Translations under genes and position numbers: made by a program
Shown: in pieces, positions 10,609 through 19,893 of the stretch
How positions within the stretch are numbered: the stretch's first letter is position 1
Layout of the letters: every line of letters begins with the position of its first letter
NCBI GenBank assembly: GCA_026129905.1
Contig: JAHCHE010000033.1
Location: 1 to 64,000, forward strand
Direction: 5' to 3'
Length of the DNA: 64,000 nucleotides
From: Bryobacteraceae bacterium
Lineage (GTDB): Bacteria; Acidobacteriota; Terriglobia; Bryobacterales; Bryobacteraceae
The notes under the pieces: model-generated
The model's input: only the letters and a program-made list of their open reading frames with translations
Database searches by the model: none
What the model was told of the DNA's origin: nothing

Positions 10609-11166
10609 ATGGATTTATCCGAACAGCGGGAAAAACTCGCCGGAATTCTGCGAAAATTCTCCGTGCGCCGCGGCGAGGAATTCACGCTGGCGAGCGGCCG
10701 GCGCAGCAACGTCTATGTGGACGCCCGAACCACGACGCTGCGGGCGGAGGCGATGCCGCTGATCGGCCGGCTCATCCTGGCCAAGATCGCGGAACGCGGC
10801 TGGAAGCCCTCCGCCGCCGGCGGTCTCACGATGGGGGCGGACCCCGTGGCGGCTGCCGTAGCCCGAGAGAGCCTCGACATTCCGCCGGTGGTCAACGCCT
10901 TCATTGTGCGCAAGGAAGCCAAGAAGCACGGGCTCCAGAAGCGCATCGAAGGCGTAACGGAATCCGGCGCCCTGGACGTGGTGATCGTCGAGGACGTCGC
11001 CACCACCGGCGGGTCCGCGGCGCAGGCCATCGCGGCGTGCCGGGAGGCGGGCTGGAACGTGCTCGGCGTTGTCGCGCTGGTGGACCGCGAGGAGGGCGCG
11101 GCGGAGGCGATCGAGCGCGACTGCCAGTGCCCATTTGACCGCATTTTTCGCCTCAGTGACTTATGA
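10609..11166 (+). CDS. pyrE: orotate phosphoribosyltransferase
   Basis: This 185-residue type I phosphoribosyltransferase converts orotate and PRPP to OMP. It shows the catalytic flexible loop VRKEAKKHG and the PRPP-binding motif VVIVEDVATTGGS, and an N-terminal FTLASGRRSNVYVDAR segment contacts orotate. Length is typical of short bacterial PyrE. ATG at 10609 is chosen because the frame upstream is non-homologous and enters the previous gene. It overlaps the downstream DUF4091 gene by ATGA. Confidence 0.92.
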   Translation: MDLSEQREKLAGILRKFSVRRGEEFTLASGRRSNVYVDARTTTLRAEAMPLIGRLILAKIAERGWKPSAAGGLTMGADPVAAAVARESLDIPPVVNAFIVRKEAKKHGLQKRIEGVTESGALDVVIVEDVATTGGSAAQAIAACREAGWNVLGVVALVDREEGAAEAIERDCQCPFDRIFRLSDL

Positions 11167-13367
11167 AGCGGCTCTACAGCCTGACCGCGGCGCTGCTCCT
11201 CGGGCTCCCTGCTGGACTGGAAGCGGGCGCGATGGCGTTCCGGCCGCCTTCCGGCGTCACGCTGCCGCTCGACGTCAAGCCAGGGGAAGGCTGGCGACAG
11301 GAGCGAGACCATTGGCTTCTGGAGGCGAACGCGCGGGGCTACCTTGAAGCACCGGCGTGGTGGGAAGGCAACCGGCCGCCGCGCGGGGAGATGGTGGTTC
11401 TCACGTTCGACTACCTGGACGATTTCCGCCATCCCGTACCCGTTGAGATCTTCAGCGGGCTTGGATCCGAGAATCCGTACAGCGAGATTCACCGGATCGG
11501 CGGCCTAGGCGACAAACAGTGGCGCTCCGCGCGCGTGCCGGCGTCAAGCGACTTCATCTTTGTTCACGAGCCGTCGAGAGCGATCCGTTTCCGCCTCGTT
11601 GCCGCCGGCGCTCCGCTCAGGGCGAAGAATTTTCAGCTTGCGGCGCCCGTCGAAGATGAGGAGGGACGTTACAACTCGGAAACCCGCGCCTGGGTGGAAC
11701 GCGAGCAGCGCCGCGCCGTCGTCAGCGATCGCTACTTTAAGCTGGCCCAAACGCCGGTCATCCCGGGGGCGTGGAGCGATCGCCCGCTCGTGCCGTACAG
11801 CCGCAACTGGATGAGCCTGGTGCTTCCCATCAGCGCGCCGCAGGCGGGTGAAGCCGGCGCGCCGCTCAGAGTCCGGATGTTCCGCAACGAATACGAGCCG
11901 GTACAGATCGGCGTGTACGCCAACGGCAGGGACTTGAACAACGTCCGCGTGAGCGTCGATCCGCTTCCGGCGGCCGCAATCACGGTGCGCGTCGCCGAGT
12001 ATTCGAAAACGCGGGGGCAATTGCTGCCGGGCTACCTCGTCGAGCCGTTTCCGCAGCGGCTGTGGCCCGCCTACCCCTTCGACGTTCCGTCCGGCAGGAG
12101 TCACCTGACCTGGCTGGTGCTTCACGCAACGGAAGCGACGTCGCGGCCCGGCCGCTACTCAACAACGGTGCGATTCGCAGCCGACGGTGTCGGCGAGGTC
12201 GCAATACCGCTCGAAATCGAGATCCTGAACGCCCGCCTGCTGACGATGGAAGAGGCCGAACTGAAGCTCGGCGGCTGCACGAGGGGACTCGTGCCGGAGT
12301 TCGAACTTGCCCTGCTGCGCGAGTACAACCACAACATGGTCAACATCTGGTACGCCAGCATCCGGCCGCAGCTTGCCAAAGACGGCGAGTCCTTCCGGAT
12401 GGATTTCCGGCTGATGGACGACTGGATGGCGGCGGCCAAGCGGCAAGGCATCGGCGGCCTGGTCTATTTTCTCGGCGGCGATCCCTACGGATTCCCGCAG
12501 ACCATGAACCTGCCTCGCACGCTGGCCGCGACCGTGCTTGGGCTGGACAACGACGGCTGGCGGAGGCTGGCGCTGGAGAATCCGGAAGTTCTGCCGGACC
12601 GCATCGCGCCCATGATGACCGAGTGGAGCCGCCGTTTCGGGGAGCATGCCCGGGCGCAGGAATGGCCGAACGTCATCCTGACGCCGTTCGACGAGGCGGC
12701 CAAATACGTACAGTATCGGCCGGGACTCGGCATGCTGACGTTCATCAAGCCGCAATTCAAACGGCAAATCCGGCTGCTTCGTGAAGGCGACCCGAAAGTC
12801 CAGATTTACGGCTCGATCCATCACTACGATCCGGGGATGGATTTTCTCGAAGACGTCGACATTTTCTGTACCAACGCGGTTCACGAGAACGCCCGAATGC
12901 CGGACGAAGTGCGCGCCGCCGGAAAAACGCTTTGGGAGTACTCGGGAACGACCGACAAGGGCCTGCCCGCCACCGCGCGCTACACGTTCGGCTATTATTT
13001 CGCCGCGCACGACAGCCGCGGCTCGCTGGTGTGGGCTTATAACTGGGGGAACCGGTTCGACACGCTGGACGGCTCGAACTGGATGTACTCCTGGAATACT
13101 CCGTTCGACGTCATTCCGACGCCTTACTTGGAAGGGCTGCGCGAAGCGTGGGACGACCGGCGCCTGCTGGAGACGTTGCGCCGCCAGGCCCGGTCCAAGG
13201 GTGTGGACCTGTCGGGTTTCCTGGGGCGCCTGTTCGCGGAGGTCGCGCAGGCCCGCGGGCAGGGCGGTACGGATACGGTGACGGATTTCTGGGAGCGCGC
13301 CAAAAACGAAGCGGCCATGGACGAATGGCGCGAACGTATGGTGAACATGCTTCTAAGACTCCAGTAA
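11163..13367 (+). CDS. exported DUF4091 glycoside-hydrolase-like protein
   Basis: This 734-residue protein has an N-terminal signal peptide (LYSLTAALLLGLPAGLEAGA). A beta-rich galactose-binding-like N-terminal region follows, then a TIM-barrel-like middle with YNHNMVNIWYASIRP and PFDEAAKYVQ. The C-terminal DUF4091 block includes FGYYFAAHDSRGSLVWAYNWG and YLEGLREAWDDRRLLETL. DUF4091 proteins are regarded as glycoside hydrolase relatives and often act on plant or host glycans; the catalytic residues are not established. Translation is coupled to pyrE by ATGA. The region 13368-13485 downstream is non-coding and A-rich. Confidence 0.8.
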   Translation: MKRLYSLTAALLLGLPAGLEAGAMAFRPPSGVTLPLDVKPGEGWRQERDHWLLEANARGYLEAPAWWEGNRPPRGEMVVLTFDYLDDFRHPVPVEIFSGLGSENPYSEIHRIGGLGDKQWRSARVPASSDFIFVHEPSRAIRFRLVAAGAPLRAKNFQLAAPVEDEEGRYNSETRAWVEREQRRAVVSDRYFKLAQTPVIPGAWSDRPLVPYSRNWMSLVLPISAPQAGEAGAPLRVRMFRNEYEPVQIGVYANGRDLNNVRVSVDPLPAAAITVRVAEYSKTRGQLLPGYLVEPFPQRLWPAYPFDVPSGRSHLTWLVLHATEATSRPGRYSTTVRFAADGVGEVAIPLEIEILNARLLTMEEAELKLGGCTRGLVPEFELALLREYNHNMVNIWYASIRPQLAKDGESFRMDFRLMDDWMAAAKRQGIGGLVYFLGGDPYGFPQTMNLPRTLAATVLGLDNDGWRRLALENPEVLPDRIAPMMTEWSRRFGEHARAQEWPNVILTPFDEAAKYVQYRPGLGMLTFIKPQFKRQIRLLREGDPKVQIYGSIHHYDPGMDFLEDVDIFCTNAVHENARMPDEVRAAGKTLWEYSGTTDKGLPATARYTFGYYFAAHDSRGSLVWAYNWGNRFDTLDGSNWMYSWNTPFDVIPTPYLEGLREAWDDRRLLETLRRQARSKGVDLSGFLGRLFAEVAQARGQGGTDTVTDFWERAKNEAAMDEWRERMVNMLLRLQ

Positions 13368-13485
13368 CAAAGGCCGATATTTTCAAATCCAGAGTTCCGG
13401 GTCCGGGAAAATCCTGTAACAAAAAAGGCTCTGAAATCGTGAACGGTTTTCCCGCCCGCGGCGTCTAAACCTGACAGACGAGCCT

Positions 13486-14541
13486 ATGACGCCGCGACGG
13501 ACGATGCGAATGCGCTACCTGGGCGTGTTTGTCGCCGCCGCCGCGCTGGCCGGCTGCCGCAACGTTGCGGCGTCCGATCCGCCTTCGCCCGCCCCGAGAA
13601 CGCCGCCTGCCGCGGACCGGCCCCAGGTCCCGCGTGGGGTTCGCGCCACGGGAAAAATCCGGGCCGTCCGGGAGTACGCGGTCCAGGTTCCGCGGATCGA
13701 AGGGCAAAGTCCCCGCATGACGCTGGTGCGCCTGGCGGCCTCCGGCGCCCAAGTCCAGAAGGACGACGTGCTGGCGGAGTTCGACCGGACGCAGCAGATC
13801 GACAACGCGCGTGAAGCTCTGGCAAAGTACGAGGACCTGCGCCACCAGGTGGATCAGAAGAAGGCCGAAAACCGCAGCAACGCCGAAAAACGGGCCGAGG
13901 AGATGGCCCTGGCCAAGGCCGAACTGGCCAAGGCGAAGATCCAGTTACGGATCGCGCCGGTGCTCGGCCAGATCAAGCGCCTGCAAAACGATGTCAAGCT
14001 GGAAGACGCCGCCACCCACATCGCGAGCCTGGAAAAGTCCCACGCGTTGCGGGAATCGGCCGACGCGGCGGCCCTGAAAATCCTCGAGCTGAAGACGGAA
14101 CGGCAGCGGCTCGCGCTGGAGCGAGCGGAGCGCAATGCGGAGCGACTGGTGTTGAAGGCGCCGCTGGCGGGGATGGTAGCGCTGGAGAACACCTGGCGAA
14201 CAGGCTCGATAGGCCCGGCGCAAGTGGGCGATCAATTATGGGGCGGCCAGGCGCTGCTGCGCATTTTCGATCCAACGGAGATGGAGGTTTCAACGCAGAT
14301 CGCCGAGCCCGACGCGGCGGCGATGTCCGCGGATGTCCGGGCGGTGATCAGCCTGGATGCCTACCCGGACCTGCTGTTCAAGGCGCGGCTGATCTCGGCG
14401 AATCCTGTCGCCAGCGCGGATCTCGGCAGCCCGATCAAACGCTTCACCGCCCGCTTTCGAATCGAAGGGACCGATCCGCATCTGATGCCGGATCTTTCGG
14501 CGGCGGTCGTCATCACGCGCGGCGAGGAGGCGGGTCCGTGA
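13486..14541 (+). CDS. HlyD-family periplasmic adaptor, lipoprotein (adaptor 1)
   Basis: This is a 351-residue membrane-fusion protein with a lipobox-like signal (ALAGC, lipidated Cys24). After a Pro-rich linker come a lipoyl/biotinyl half-domain (VRLAASGAQVQKDDVLAEFD) and a long charged alpha-helical hairpin around residues 100-215. The second lipoyl half (LKAPLAGMV) and beta-barrel segments follow. It is the first of three consecutive adaptors and overlaps the next gene by GTGA. An alternative start is ATG at 13504 (Met7). The cargo is unknown. Confidence 0.82.
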   Translation: MTPRRTMRMRYLGVFVAAAALAGCRNVAASDPPSPAPRTPPAADRPQVPRGVRATGKIRAVREYAVQVPRIEGQSPRMTLVRLAASGAQVQKDDVLAEFDRTQQIDNAREALAKYEDLRHQVDQKKAENRSNAEKRAEEMALAKAELAKAKIQLRIAPVLGQIKRLQNDVKLEDAATHIASLEKSHALRESADAAALKILELKTERQRLALERAERNAERLVLKAPLAGMVALENTWRTGSIGPAQVGDQLWGGQALLRIFDPTEMEVSTQIAEPDAAAMSADVRAVISLDAYPDLLFKARLISANPVASADLGSPIKRFTARFRIEGTDPHLMPDLSAAVVITRGEEAGP

Positions 14542-15776
14542 GAAGGTGGCGCAGGGCAATCGCGGCAGGGTGCGCCGGCCTTGTGGTGGCCGCCGGCGCG
14601 GGAATTTACTACGCCCGGAAAGCGCGCGCGGCCGGCGACCTGGTGACCGCGCCGGCGCGCCGCGGCGAGTTCCTGGTGATCGTTCGGTGCCGGGGCGAAC
14701 TGCAGGCGCGCCGCTCGCTCCAGATCACCGCGCCGACGGACGTGCCCGAACTGCGCATCGTGTGGCTGGCGCCGCCGACCAGCAAGGTGACGCAGGGGGA
14801 AACGGTGATCCGCTTCGATCCCAGCAGCGCCAAACAGCAATTGCAGGAGAAGGAAGCCGCCTTGAAGCAGGCGCAGGCGAGTCTCGAGCAGGCCGAGGCC
14901 GAAGCGCGCATCACCGCGGAACAGGATAATCGGGACCTGCTGGCCGCGCGCTACGAGGTGGAGAAGGCCCGGCTCGAGGTTTCCAAGAAGGAAATCGTCA
15001 GCGTGGTGGAGGCGGAGAACGCGAAGATTCTACTGGAGCTGGCCGAGAAAAAATACGATGTGCAGGAAGCCACCGGCGCTCTCCACGAGGCCTCCGGCAA
15101 AGCCAAGATCGCGTCGCTGACCCGCGCCCGCGACCATGCGCAGTCGGAAGTGGACCTGGTGAAGCACCGGCTCGAGGAGATGGAAGTCAAAGCCCCGATC
15201 ACCGGCATTATCGTCTACCTGCCCAACTATGCCCAGGGCTGGATGAACGCCAAGCCGTTTAAGGTGGGCGACCAGGCTTGGCCGGGGATGGCGCTGGCGG
15301 AGGTCCCTGACCTCGACACGCTCGAGATGGAAGGCAAGATCGAAGAGATCGACCGCGCCCGTGCCGCGCCTGGCAACGACGCGCGCGTCCGGGTCGATTC
15401 ACTCCCGGAGTTGACGATTCCGGCCGCGCTGGAGCAGATCTCGCCGCTGACGCAGCTCAGCTTCGAGTGGCCGCCGGTGGCGACCTTCCGTGGATACGCC
15501 CGGCTGAAACAGACCGATCCGCGCCTCCGCCCGGGCATGAACGGCAGCATGGACATCGTCGTCGAACGCCTTCCCGACGCCATCAGCATCCCGGCCAAGG
15601 CGCTGTTCACACGCCGCGGACAGCCGGTGGTCTACATCGCCAACGGCGGGATGTACCGGCTGGCGCAGGTAAAAGTGCTGGCGCGCAATCCCGACGAAAT
15701 CGCGGTTTCCGGGATCGCCGAGGGCGCCATGGTGACCATGAGCGAGCCGGACATGGCGGCGGAAGGCCAATCATGA
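14538..15776 (+). CDS. HlyD-family periplasmic adaptor (adaptor 2)
   Basis: This is a 412-residue membrane-fusion protein with an N-terminal membrane anchor (CAGLVVAAGAGIYYA). A lipoyl half-domain (TSKVTQGETVIRFD) precedes a coiled-coil hairpin of about 120 residues rich in Gln, Glu and Ala. A second lipoyl half (VKAPITGIIVYLP) follows, then beta-barrel and membrane-proximal segments with ALFTRRGQPVVYI. GTG at 14538 overlaps the previous stop, and longer frames upstream lie antisense to sense in another gene. It is probably inner-membrane-anchored and partners with the permease encoded two genes downstream. Confidence 0.82.
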   Translation: MRRWRRAIAAGCAGLVVAAGAGIYYARKARAAGDLVTAPARRGEFLVIVRCRGELQARRSLQITAPTDVPELRIVWLAPPTSKVTQGETVIRFDPSSAKQQLQEKEAALKQAQASLEQAEAEARITAEQDNRDLLAARYEVEKARLEVSKKEIVSVVEAENAKILLELAEKKYDVQEATGALHEASGKAKIASLTRARDHAQSEVDLVKHRLEEMEVKAPITGIIVYLPNYAQGWMNAKPFKVGDQAWPGMALAEVPDLDTLEMEGKIEEIDRARAAPGNDARVRVDSLPELTIPAALEQISPLTQLSFEWPPVATFRGYARLKQTDPRLRPGMNGSMDIVVERLPDAISIPAKALFTRRGQPVVYIANGGMYRLAQVKVLARNPDEIAVSGIAEGAMVTMSEPDMAAEGQS

Positions 15777-17071
15777 AGGCGCGGGCCCTGGCGCTGATTC
15801 CCATCGGCCTCGCGGCCGCCGCGCTGGTGGGAGTCGGAGGATTCAAGTACTACCGCGACGCGCTCGGAGCGAACCCGGATAACGGAACGCCGGGCATCCC
15901 GATGACCACCGTCAAGCGCGGCGACGTGACCTTCACCATCACCGCCCGCGGCGAACTTCAGGGCGGCAACTCCGAAATGCTCGTCGCGCCCATGACCGGG
16001 GGCCGGGAAATGGCGATCACGTTCCTCAAAGGCTCCGGCGAGCTGGTCTCTCCGGGCGACCTCGTCGTCGAATTCGACTCGACGGAGCAGGCCTACGAAC
16101 TGCGCGAAGCCGAGTCCGATCTGGCCGAGGCCGAGCAGGAAGTGATCCGCGCCAGGGCCGAGAGCGCCGCCAAAGACGAGGAGACCCGGTACGCGCTGCT
16201 GGGCGCGGAAGCGCAGGTGCGCCTGGCCGAACTCGAGGCCCGAAAGAACCCGCTGCTGGCGGCGATCACCGCCCGGCAAAACATGCTGGACGTGGAGGCG
16301 GCCCGCGACAAATTGAAGCAGTTGCGGCAGGACTTGGCGAATCGAGCGGCGACGAACGAAGCGGCGATCGCCATCCAGGTGGCGGCGCAGAACAAGGCGA
16401 AGGTGCGAGCCGAGACCGCCCGGCGCAACATCGAGGCGCTGACGCTCCGGGCCAAGTCCAAGGGCTACGTCGCCGTCCAGCAGAACACAAACTCCAACTG
16501 GTTCTATGGCGGTATGCAGCTTCCGATCCTGCAGGTGGGCGACACCGTTAACGCCGGCATGGCGGTAGCGATGATTCCGGATCTCGATCACTGGGAAGTC
16601 AGCGCGCAAATCGGCGAGCTGGACCGCGGGCATCTCGAGATCGGACAAACCGTCGAGATCGCGGTCATCGCGACTCCCGATAAGCGCTATTCAGGCAAGA
16701 TCAAGGACATCGGCGGCACCACCGGGCCGCCGTGGCATCGCCAGTTCGAGTGCAAAATGTCGTTCGACAATCCTTCGCCGGAACTGCGCCAGGGCATGAC
16801 GGCGACGGTGGTGGCGAAGACCGGCGTGCTGAAGGATGTCCTGTGGACCCCTTCGCAGGCGTTGTTCGAGAGCGACGGCCGGGCGTTTGTCTACGTCCGG
16901 ACGAGTTCGGGATTGCAGCCCCGCGACGTGAAGCTGGTGCGGCGCAGCGAGAGCCAGGCGGTGCTGGAGGGCGTCGCGGAAAATGAACAGGTGGCGCTGG
17001 CCAGCCCCGAGCAGGGAACGGCGAAAAAGAAGAACGGCCGCGGCGTGCTGGAGGCGCTCCCCGGATCGTGA
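15773..17071 (+). CDS. HlyD-family periplasmic adaptor (adaptor 3)
   Basis: This 432-residue adaptor has an N-terminal transmembrane anchor (ALIPIGLAAAALVGVGGF). A lipoyl half-domain (GSGELVSPGDLVVEFD), a coiled-coil hairpin at about residues 95-220 and a barrel domain follow. Near its C-terminus, WTPSQALFESDGRAFVYV matches the usual membrane-proximal strand of efflux adaptors. It is coupled by ATGA to adaptor 2 and by GTGA to the permease. It resembles adaptors of MacAB-like systems more than drug RND pumps because of its FtsX-type neighbour. Confidence 0.82.
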   Translation: MKARALALIPIGLAAAALVGVGGFKYYRDALGANPDNGTPGIPMTTVKRGDVTFTITARGELQGGNSEMLVAPMTGGREMAITFLKGSGELVSPGDLVVEFDSTEQAYELREAESDLAEAEQEVIRARAESAAKDEETRYALLGAEAQVRLAELEARKNPLLAAITARQNMLDVEAARDKLKQLRQDLANRAATNEAAIAIQVAAQNKAKVRAETARRNIEALTLRAKSKGYVAVQQNTNSNWFYGGMQLPILQVGDTVNAGMAVAMIPDLDHWEVSAQIGELDRGHLEIGQTVEIAVIATPDKRYSGKIKDIGGTTGPPWHRQFECKMSFDNPSPELRQGMTATVVAKTGVLKDVLWTPSQALFESDGRAFVYVRTSSGLQPRDVKLVRRSESQAVLEGVAENEQVALASPEQGTAKKKNGRGVLEALPGS

Positions 17072-18369
17072 TTATCCAGACGGACAGGACGGCGCCCGTC
17101 GCGGCGGGTCTCGGCTTCGCCGTACGCCGCTATCTCTCGGATTTTCTGCTGGCCGCCGCCAACCTGCGCGCGCAGAAGACGCGGACGTTCCTCACCGCGC
17201 TCGGCATCGTCTTCGGCGTCGGCTCGGTGATCGGCATGCTGTCGATCGGAGAGGGCGCCAAGGAGGAATCGCTCCGCTTCATCGAGCAGCTTGGCGTGCG
17301 GAACCTGCTGATCGAATCGCGCCCGGCTACCAGCCGCGAAGAGCTACAGCAGCGGCGCCGCAGCTCGCCCGGGCTGACGGAAAGAGACGTACGCATCATC
17401 CGGGCGAATATCGAGTCGCTGGAGATGCTGTCGCCGCGCCGGATCCTGCATCCCGCCAAGGTGTTGCCTAAGCCGGCGAAGGATGTCCCCGAGCTCTACG
17501 GCGTCGAGCCTTCCTACGCCGCGATTCACCACCTGGTTCCGCTCGAAGGCCGCTTTTTCAACGAGGCGGAGCACGCCCGCGGCGCGGCCGTCTGCGTGCT
17601 CGGCGAAACCGCGAAGGTCAGTCTGCTGGGGTACGAGCCGGCGGCCGGCAAGCACGTGAAGGTGAACGACGCGTGGCTGGAGGTGGTCGGCGTCCTCGGC
17701 GAGCGGGTGAGCCAGCAAGGCGCGAACAACGGCGCCGGAAGCCAGGACGCCAATAACGTCATTTACGCCCCGTTCAACACCTTCCAGTACCGCTTCTGGG
17801 ATTCGAGCAGTTTCATGAAGGACGAGCTCGACGGCATCGATCTCCGCCTGAAGCCGGACGCGGACAGCGTCGAGGCGGCCAAAGTCGTGCGCGCGATTCT
17901 GAATTCGACGCACCACAACGTGCAGGACTTTTCGGTGACGATCCCGGCGGCGCTGCTGGCGCAACAGCAGCACACGCAAACGATTTTCACGTACGTGATG
18001 GTGGCCATCGCGGCCATCTCGCTGCTGGTGGGCGGCATCGGCATCATGAACATCGTGCTCGCCACCGTGCTGGAGCGGACGCGCGAGATCGGCGTCCGCC
18101 GCGCCACGGGCGCCCGGCGCAGCGACATCGTTCGCCAGTTCCTGGTGGAATCCGTCCTGATCTCGGTGGCGGGCGGCGTGCTGGGAATCGCCTGCGGCTA
18201 CGCGCTGTCTTACTCCATCGCCGTGGTGGCGGAGTGGAAGACCATCGTGACGATTCCGTCGGTGGCGATCGCGTTCGGCGTGTCGTTGGCGGTCGGCATG
18301 ATTTTCGGAATTTATCCCGCGATGAAAGCCGCGCGCATCAATCCCATCGACGCGCTGCGGTACGAGTGA
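17068..18369 (+). CDS. MacB/FtsX-type ABC transporter permease
   Basis: This is a 433-residue permease without an ATPase domain. It has an N-terminal transmembrane helix near residues 42-60 and a large periplasmic MacB_PCD domain at about residues 60-290. Three C-terminal helices follow (around residues 305-330, 355-385 and 395-415). Motifs include TALGIVFGVGSV, GGIGIMNIVLATVLERTREIGVRRATGA and the terminal PAMKAARINPIDALRYE, all typical of MacB-like permeases. GTG at 17068 overlaps the previous stop. MacB proteins act as mechanotransmission devices that need an ATPase; none is encoded nearby, so the partner must lie elsewhere. Cargo could be a lipoprotein, peptide or macrolide-like compound. 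Confidence 0.85.
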   Translation: MIIQTDRTAPVAAGLGFAVRRYLSDFLLAAANLRAQKTRTFLTALGIVFGVGSVIGMLSIGEGAKEESLRFIEQLGVRNLLIESRPATSREELQQRRRSSPGLTERDVRIIRANIESLEMLSPRRILHPAKVLPKPAKDVPELYGVEPSYAAIHHLVPLEGRFFNEAEHARGAAVCVLGETAKVSLLGYEPAAGKHVKVNDAWLEVVGVLGERVSQQGANNGAGSQDANNVIYAPFNTFQYRFWDSSSFMKDELDGIDLRLKPDADSVEAAKVVRAILNSTHHNVQDFSVTIPAALLAQQQHTQTIFTYVMVAIAAISLLVGGIGIMNIVLATVLERTREIGVRRATGARRSDIVRQFLVESVLISVAGGVLGIACGYALSYSIAVVAEWKTIVTIPSVAIAFGVSLAVGMIFGIYPAMKAARINPIDALRYE

Positions 18370-18424
18370 AACCGCGAGGCTGCGGCCTGCTCTCCAAGGG
18401 AAGCCTGGTCTCGCCCGCGCGCCT

Positions 18425-19855
18425 TCAGTTCACCTTCCAACAGATCAGCTTCGGCTCGGTCATCTCTTCGATGGCGTACTTCGGCCCTTCGCGGCCGATG
18501 CCGCTCATTTTCACCCCGCCGTACGGCATGTGATCGACGCGATATTGCGGAACCTCGTTGATCATGAAACCGCCCACGTGGACGCGCCGGGCCGCGCGAA
18601 AGGCTTTTTCGAGGTCGCGTGTGTAGATGCCGGCTTGCAGCCCGTATTCGGAGTCGTTCACGCGGTCGATGGCCTCGTCGAGATCGCGAAAGGCGTTGAT
18701 CCCCACCACCGGGCCGAACGCCTCGCGACAGGAAACCTTGGCGTTGCCCGGGACCTCGGCCAGCACCACCGGCTCCACGGTGGCTCGCTGGCGTTTCCCT
18801 CCGGCGATCAGCTTCGCGCCGGCGCCAACCGCTTCGTCGATCCAAGCGCAGACTCGCTCCGCTTCGTTCTCCGTGATCAGCGAGCTGATGTCGGTCTTCG
18901 GATCGTGCGGGTGCCCGATCGCCAGTCGCCGCGTGCGCGCGACGAACCGCTCCAGGAACTCGTCGCGCACCCGCTCGTGAACGAAGATCCGCTGTACCGA
19001 AATGCACACCTGCCCGGAATGCGCGAAACTGCCGGTGACGCACCGCGGCACGGCGTCGTCCAGGTCCGCGTCCGCCTCGACGATGACGGCGGAATTGTTA
19101 CCCAATTCGAGCGTCACCCGCTTCATCCCGGCCAGGTTGCGTATCCGCATTCCGACGTCGACGCTTCCCGTGAACGTGACCATCGCCACGTCCTTGTGAA
19201 ACGTCAGCAGGTCGCCGATCTCGCCGCCCGGCCCGGTGACGACGTTGAGAGCGCCCTTGGGCAAGCCGCACTCTTCGAAAATGCCCGCCATCAGCAGAGC
19301 GCTGATAGGCGTCGTGGAAGCGGGCTTGTGCACCACCGCGTTCCCGCCGGCGATCGCCGGCCCGATCTTGTGCATCGAGAGATTCAGAGGGAAATTGAAA
19401 GGCGTGATCGCGGCGATCACCCCGAGCGGCTCGCGAACGGTCATGGCCATGCGGCCTTTGCCCACCGGCGAAGCCTCCATCGGGACCACCTCGCCGCACA
19501 GGCGCCGGGCTTCTTCGGCGGAGAACTCGAGAGTCGAGACGGCCCGCTGCGCTTCGACGCGCGCTTCCTTTATTGGCTTGCCGCACTCGGAACTCACCGC
19601 CATCGCGAGTTCTTCGGCCCGCTCCGCCGCCTTCTGCGACGCTTTGCGCAAGATGGCCGAGCGCTCTGCCGGCGTCATCTCGCGCATCAGAGGCGCGGCA
19701 TTCCTGCCGGCGGCTACCGCCGCTTCCACCTCGGCGGCCGCCGCACGAAATACCGTGCCGACTTCCGACCCGTCGTACGGCAGGACCACGGGTTGTGGCG
19801 CGGCGGTCTTCACCGGCTGCCCGCCGATACGCATGGGGTATTCCATGGCTTTCAT
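18425..19855 (-). CDS. NAD(P)-dependent aldehyde dehydrogenase
   Basis: This 476-residue ALDH superfamily member shows ITPFNFPLNL, the Rossmann-proximal FTGSVDVGMRI, the general base Glu in LELGNNS, the nucleophile Cys in SGQVCISVQRI, and the C-terminal EAFGPVV and PYGGVKMSGIGREG. It resembles lactaldehyde, glyceraldehyde-3-phosphate (non-phosphorylating) and phosphonoacetaldehyde dehydrogenases. The substrate cannot be chosen from motifs. It is convergent with the permease gene (55 bases between stops). The next gene on this strand ends far upstream, so it is probably monocistronic. Confidence 0.88.
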   Translation of the reverse strand: MKAMEYPMRIGGQPVKTAAPQPVVLPYDGSEVGTVFRAAAAEVEAAVAAGRNAAPLMREMTPAERSAILRKASQKAAERAEELAMAVSSECGKPIKEARVEAQRAVSTLEFSAEEARRLCGEVVPMEASPVGKGRMAMTVREPLGVIAAITPFNFPLNLSMHKIGPAIAGGNAVVHKPASTTPISALLMAGIFEECGLPKGALNVVTGPGGEIGDLLTFHKDVAMVTFTGSVDVGMRIRNLAGMKRVTLELGNNSAVIVEADADLDDAVPRCVTGSFAHSGQVCISVQRIFVHERVRDEFLERFVARTRRLAIGHPHDPKTDISSLITENEAERVCAWIDEAVGAGAKLIAGGKRQRATVEPVVLAEVPGNAKVSCREAFGPVVGINAFRDLDEAIDRVNDSEYGLQAGIYTRDLEKAFRAARRVHVGGFMINEVPQYRVDHMPYGGVKMSGIGREGPKYAIEEMTEPKLICWKVN

Positions 19856-19893
19856 GATGCCATGCCCGGCCGGCGGGCCTTCGGGCGTCGGGG

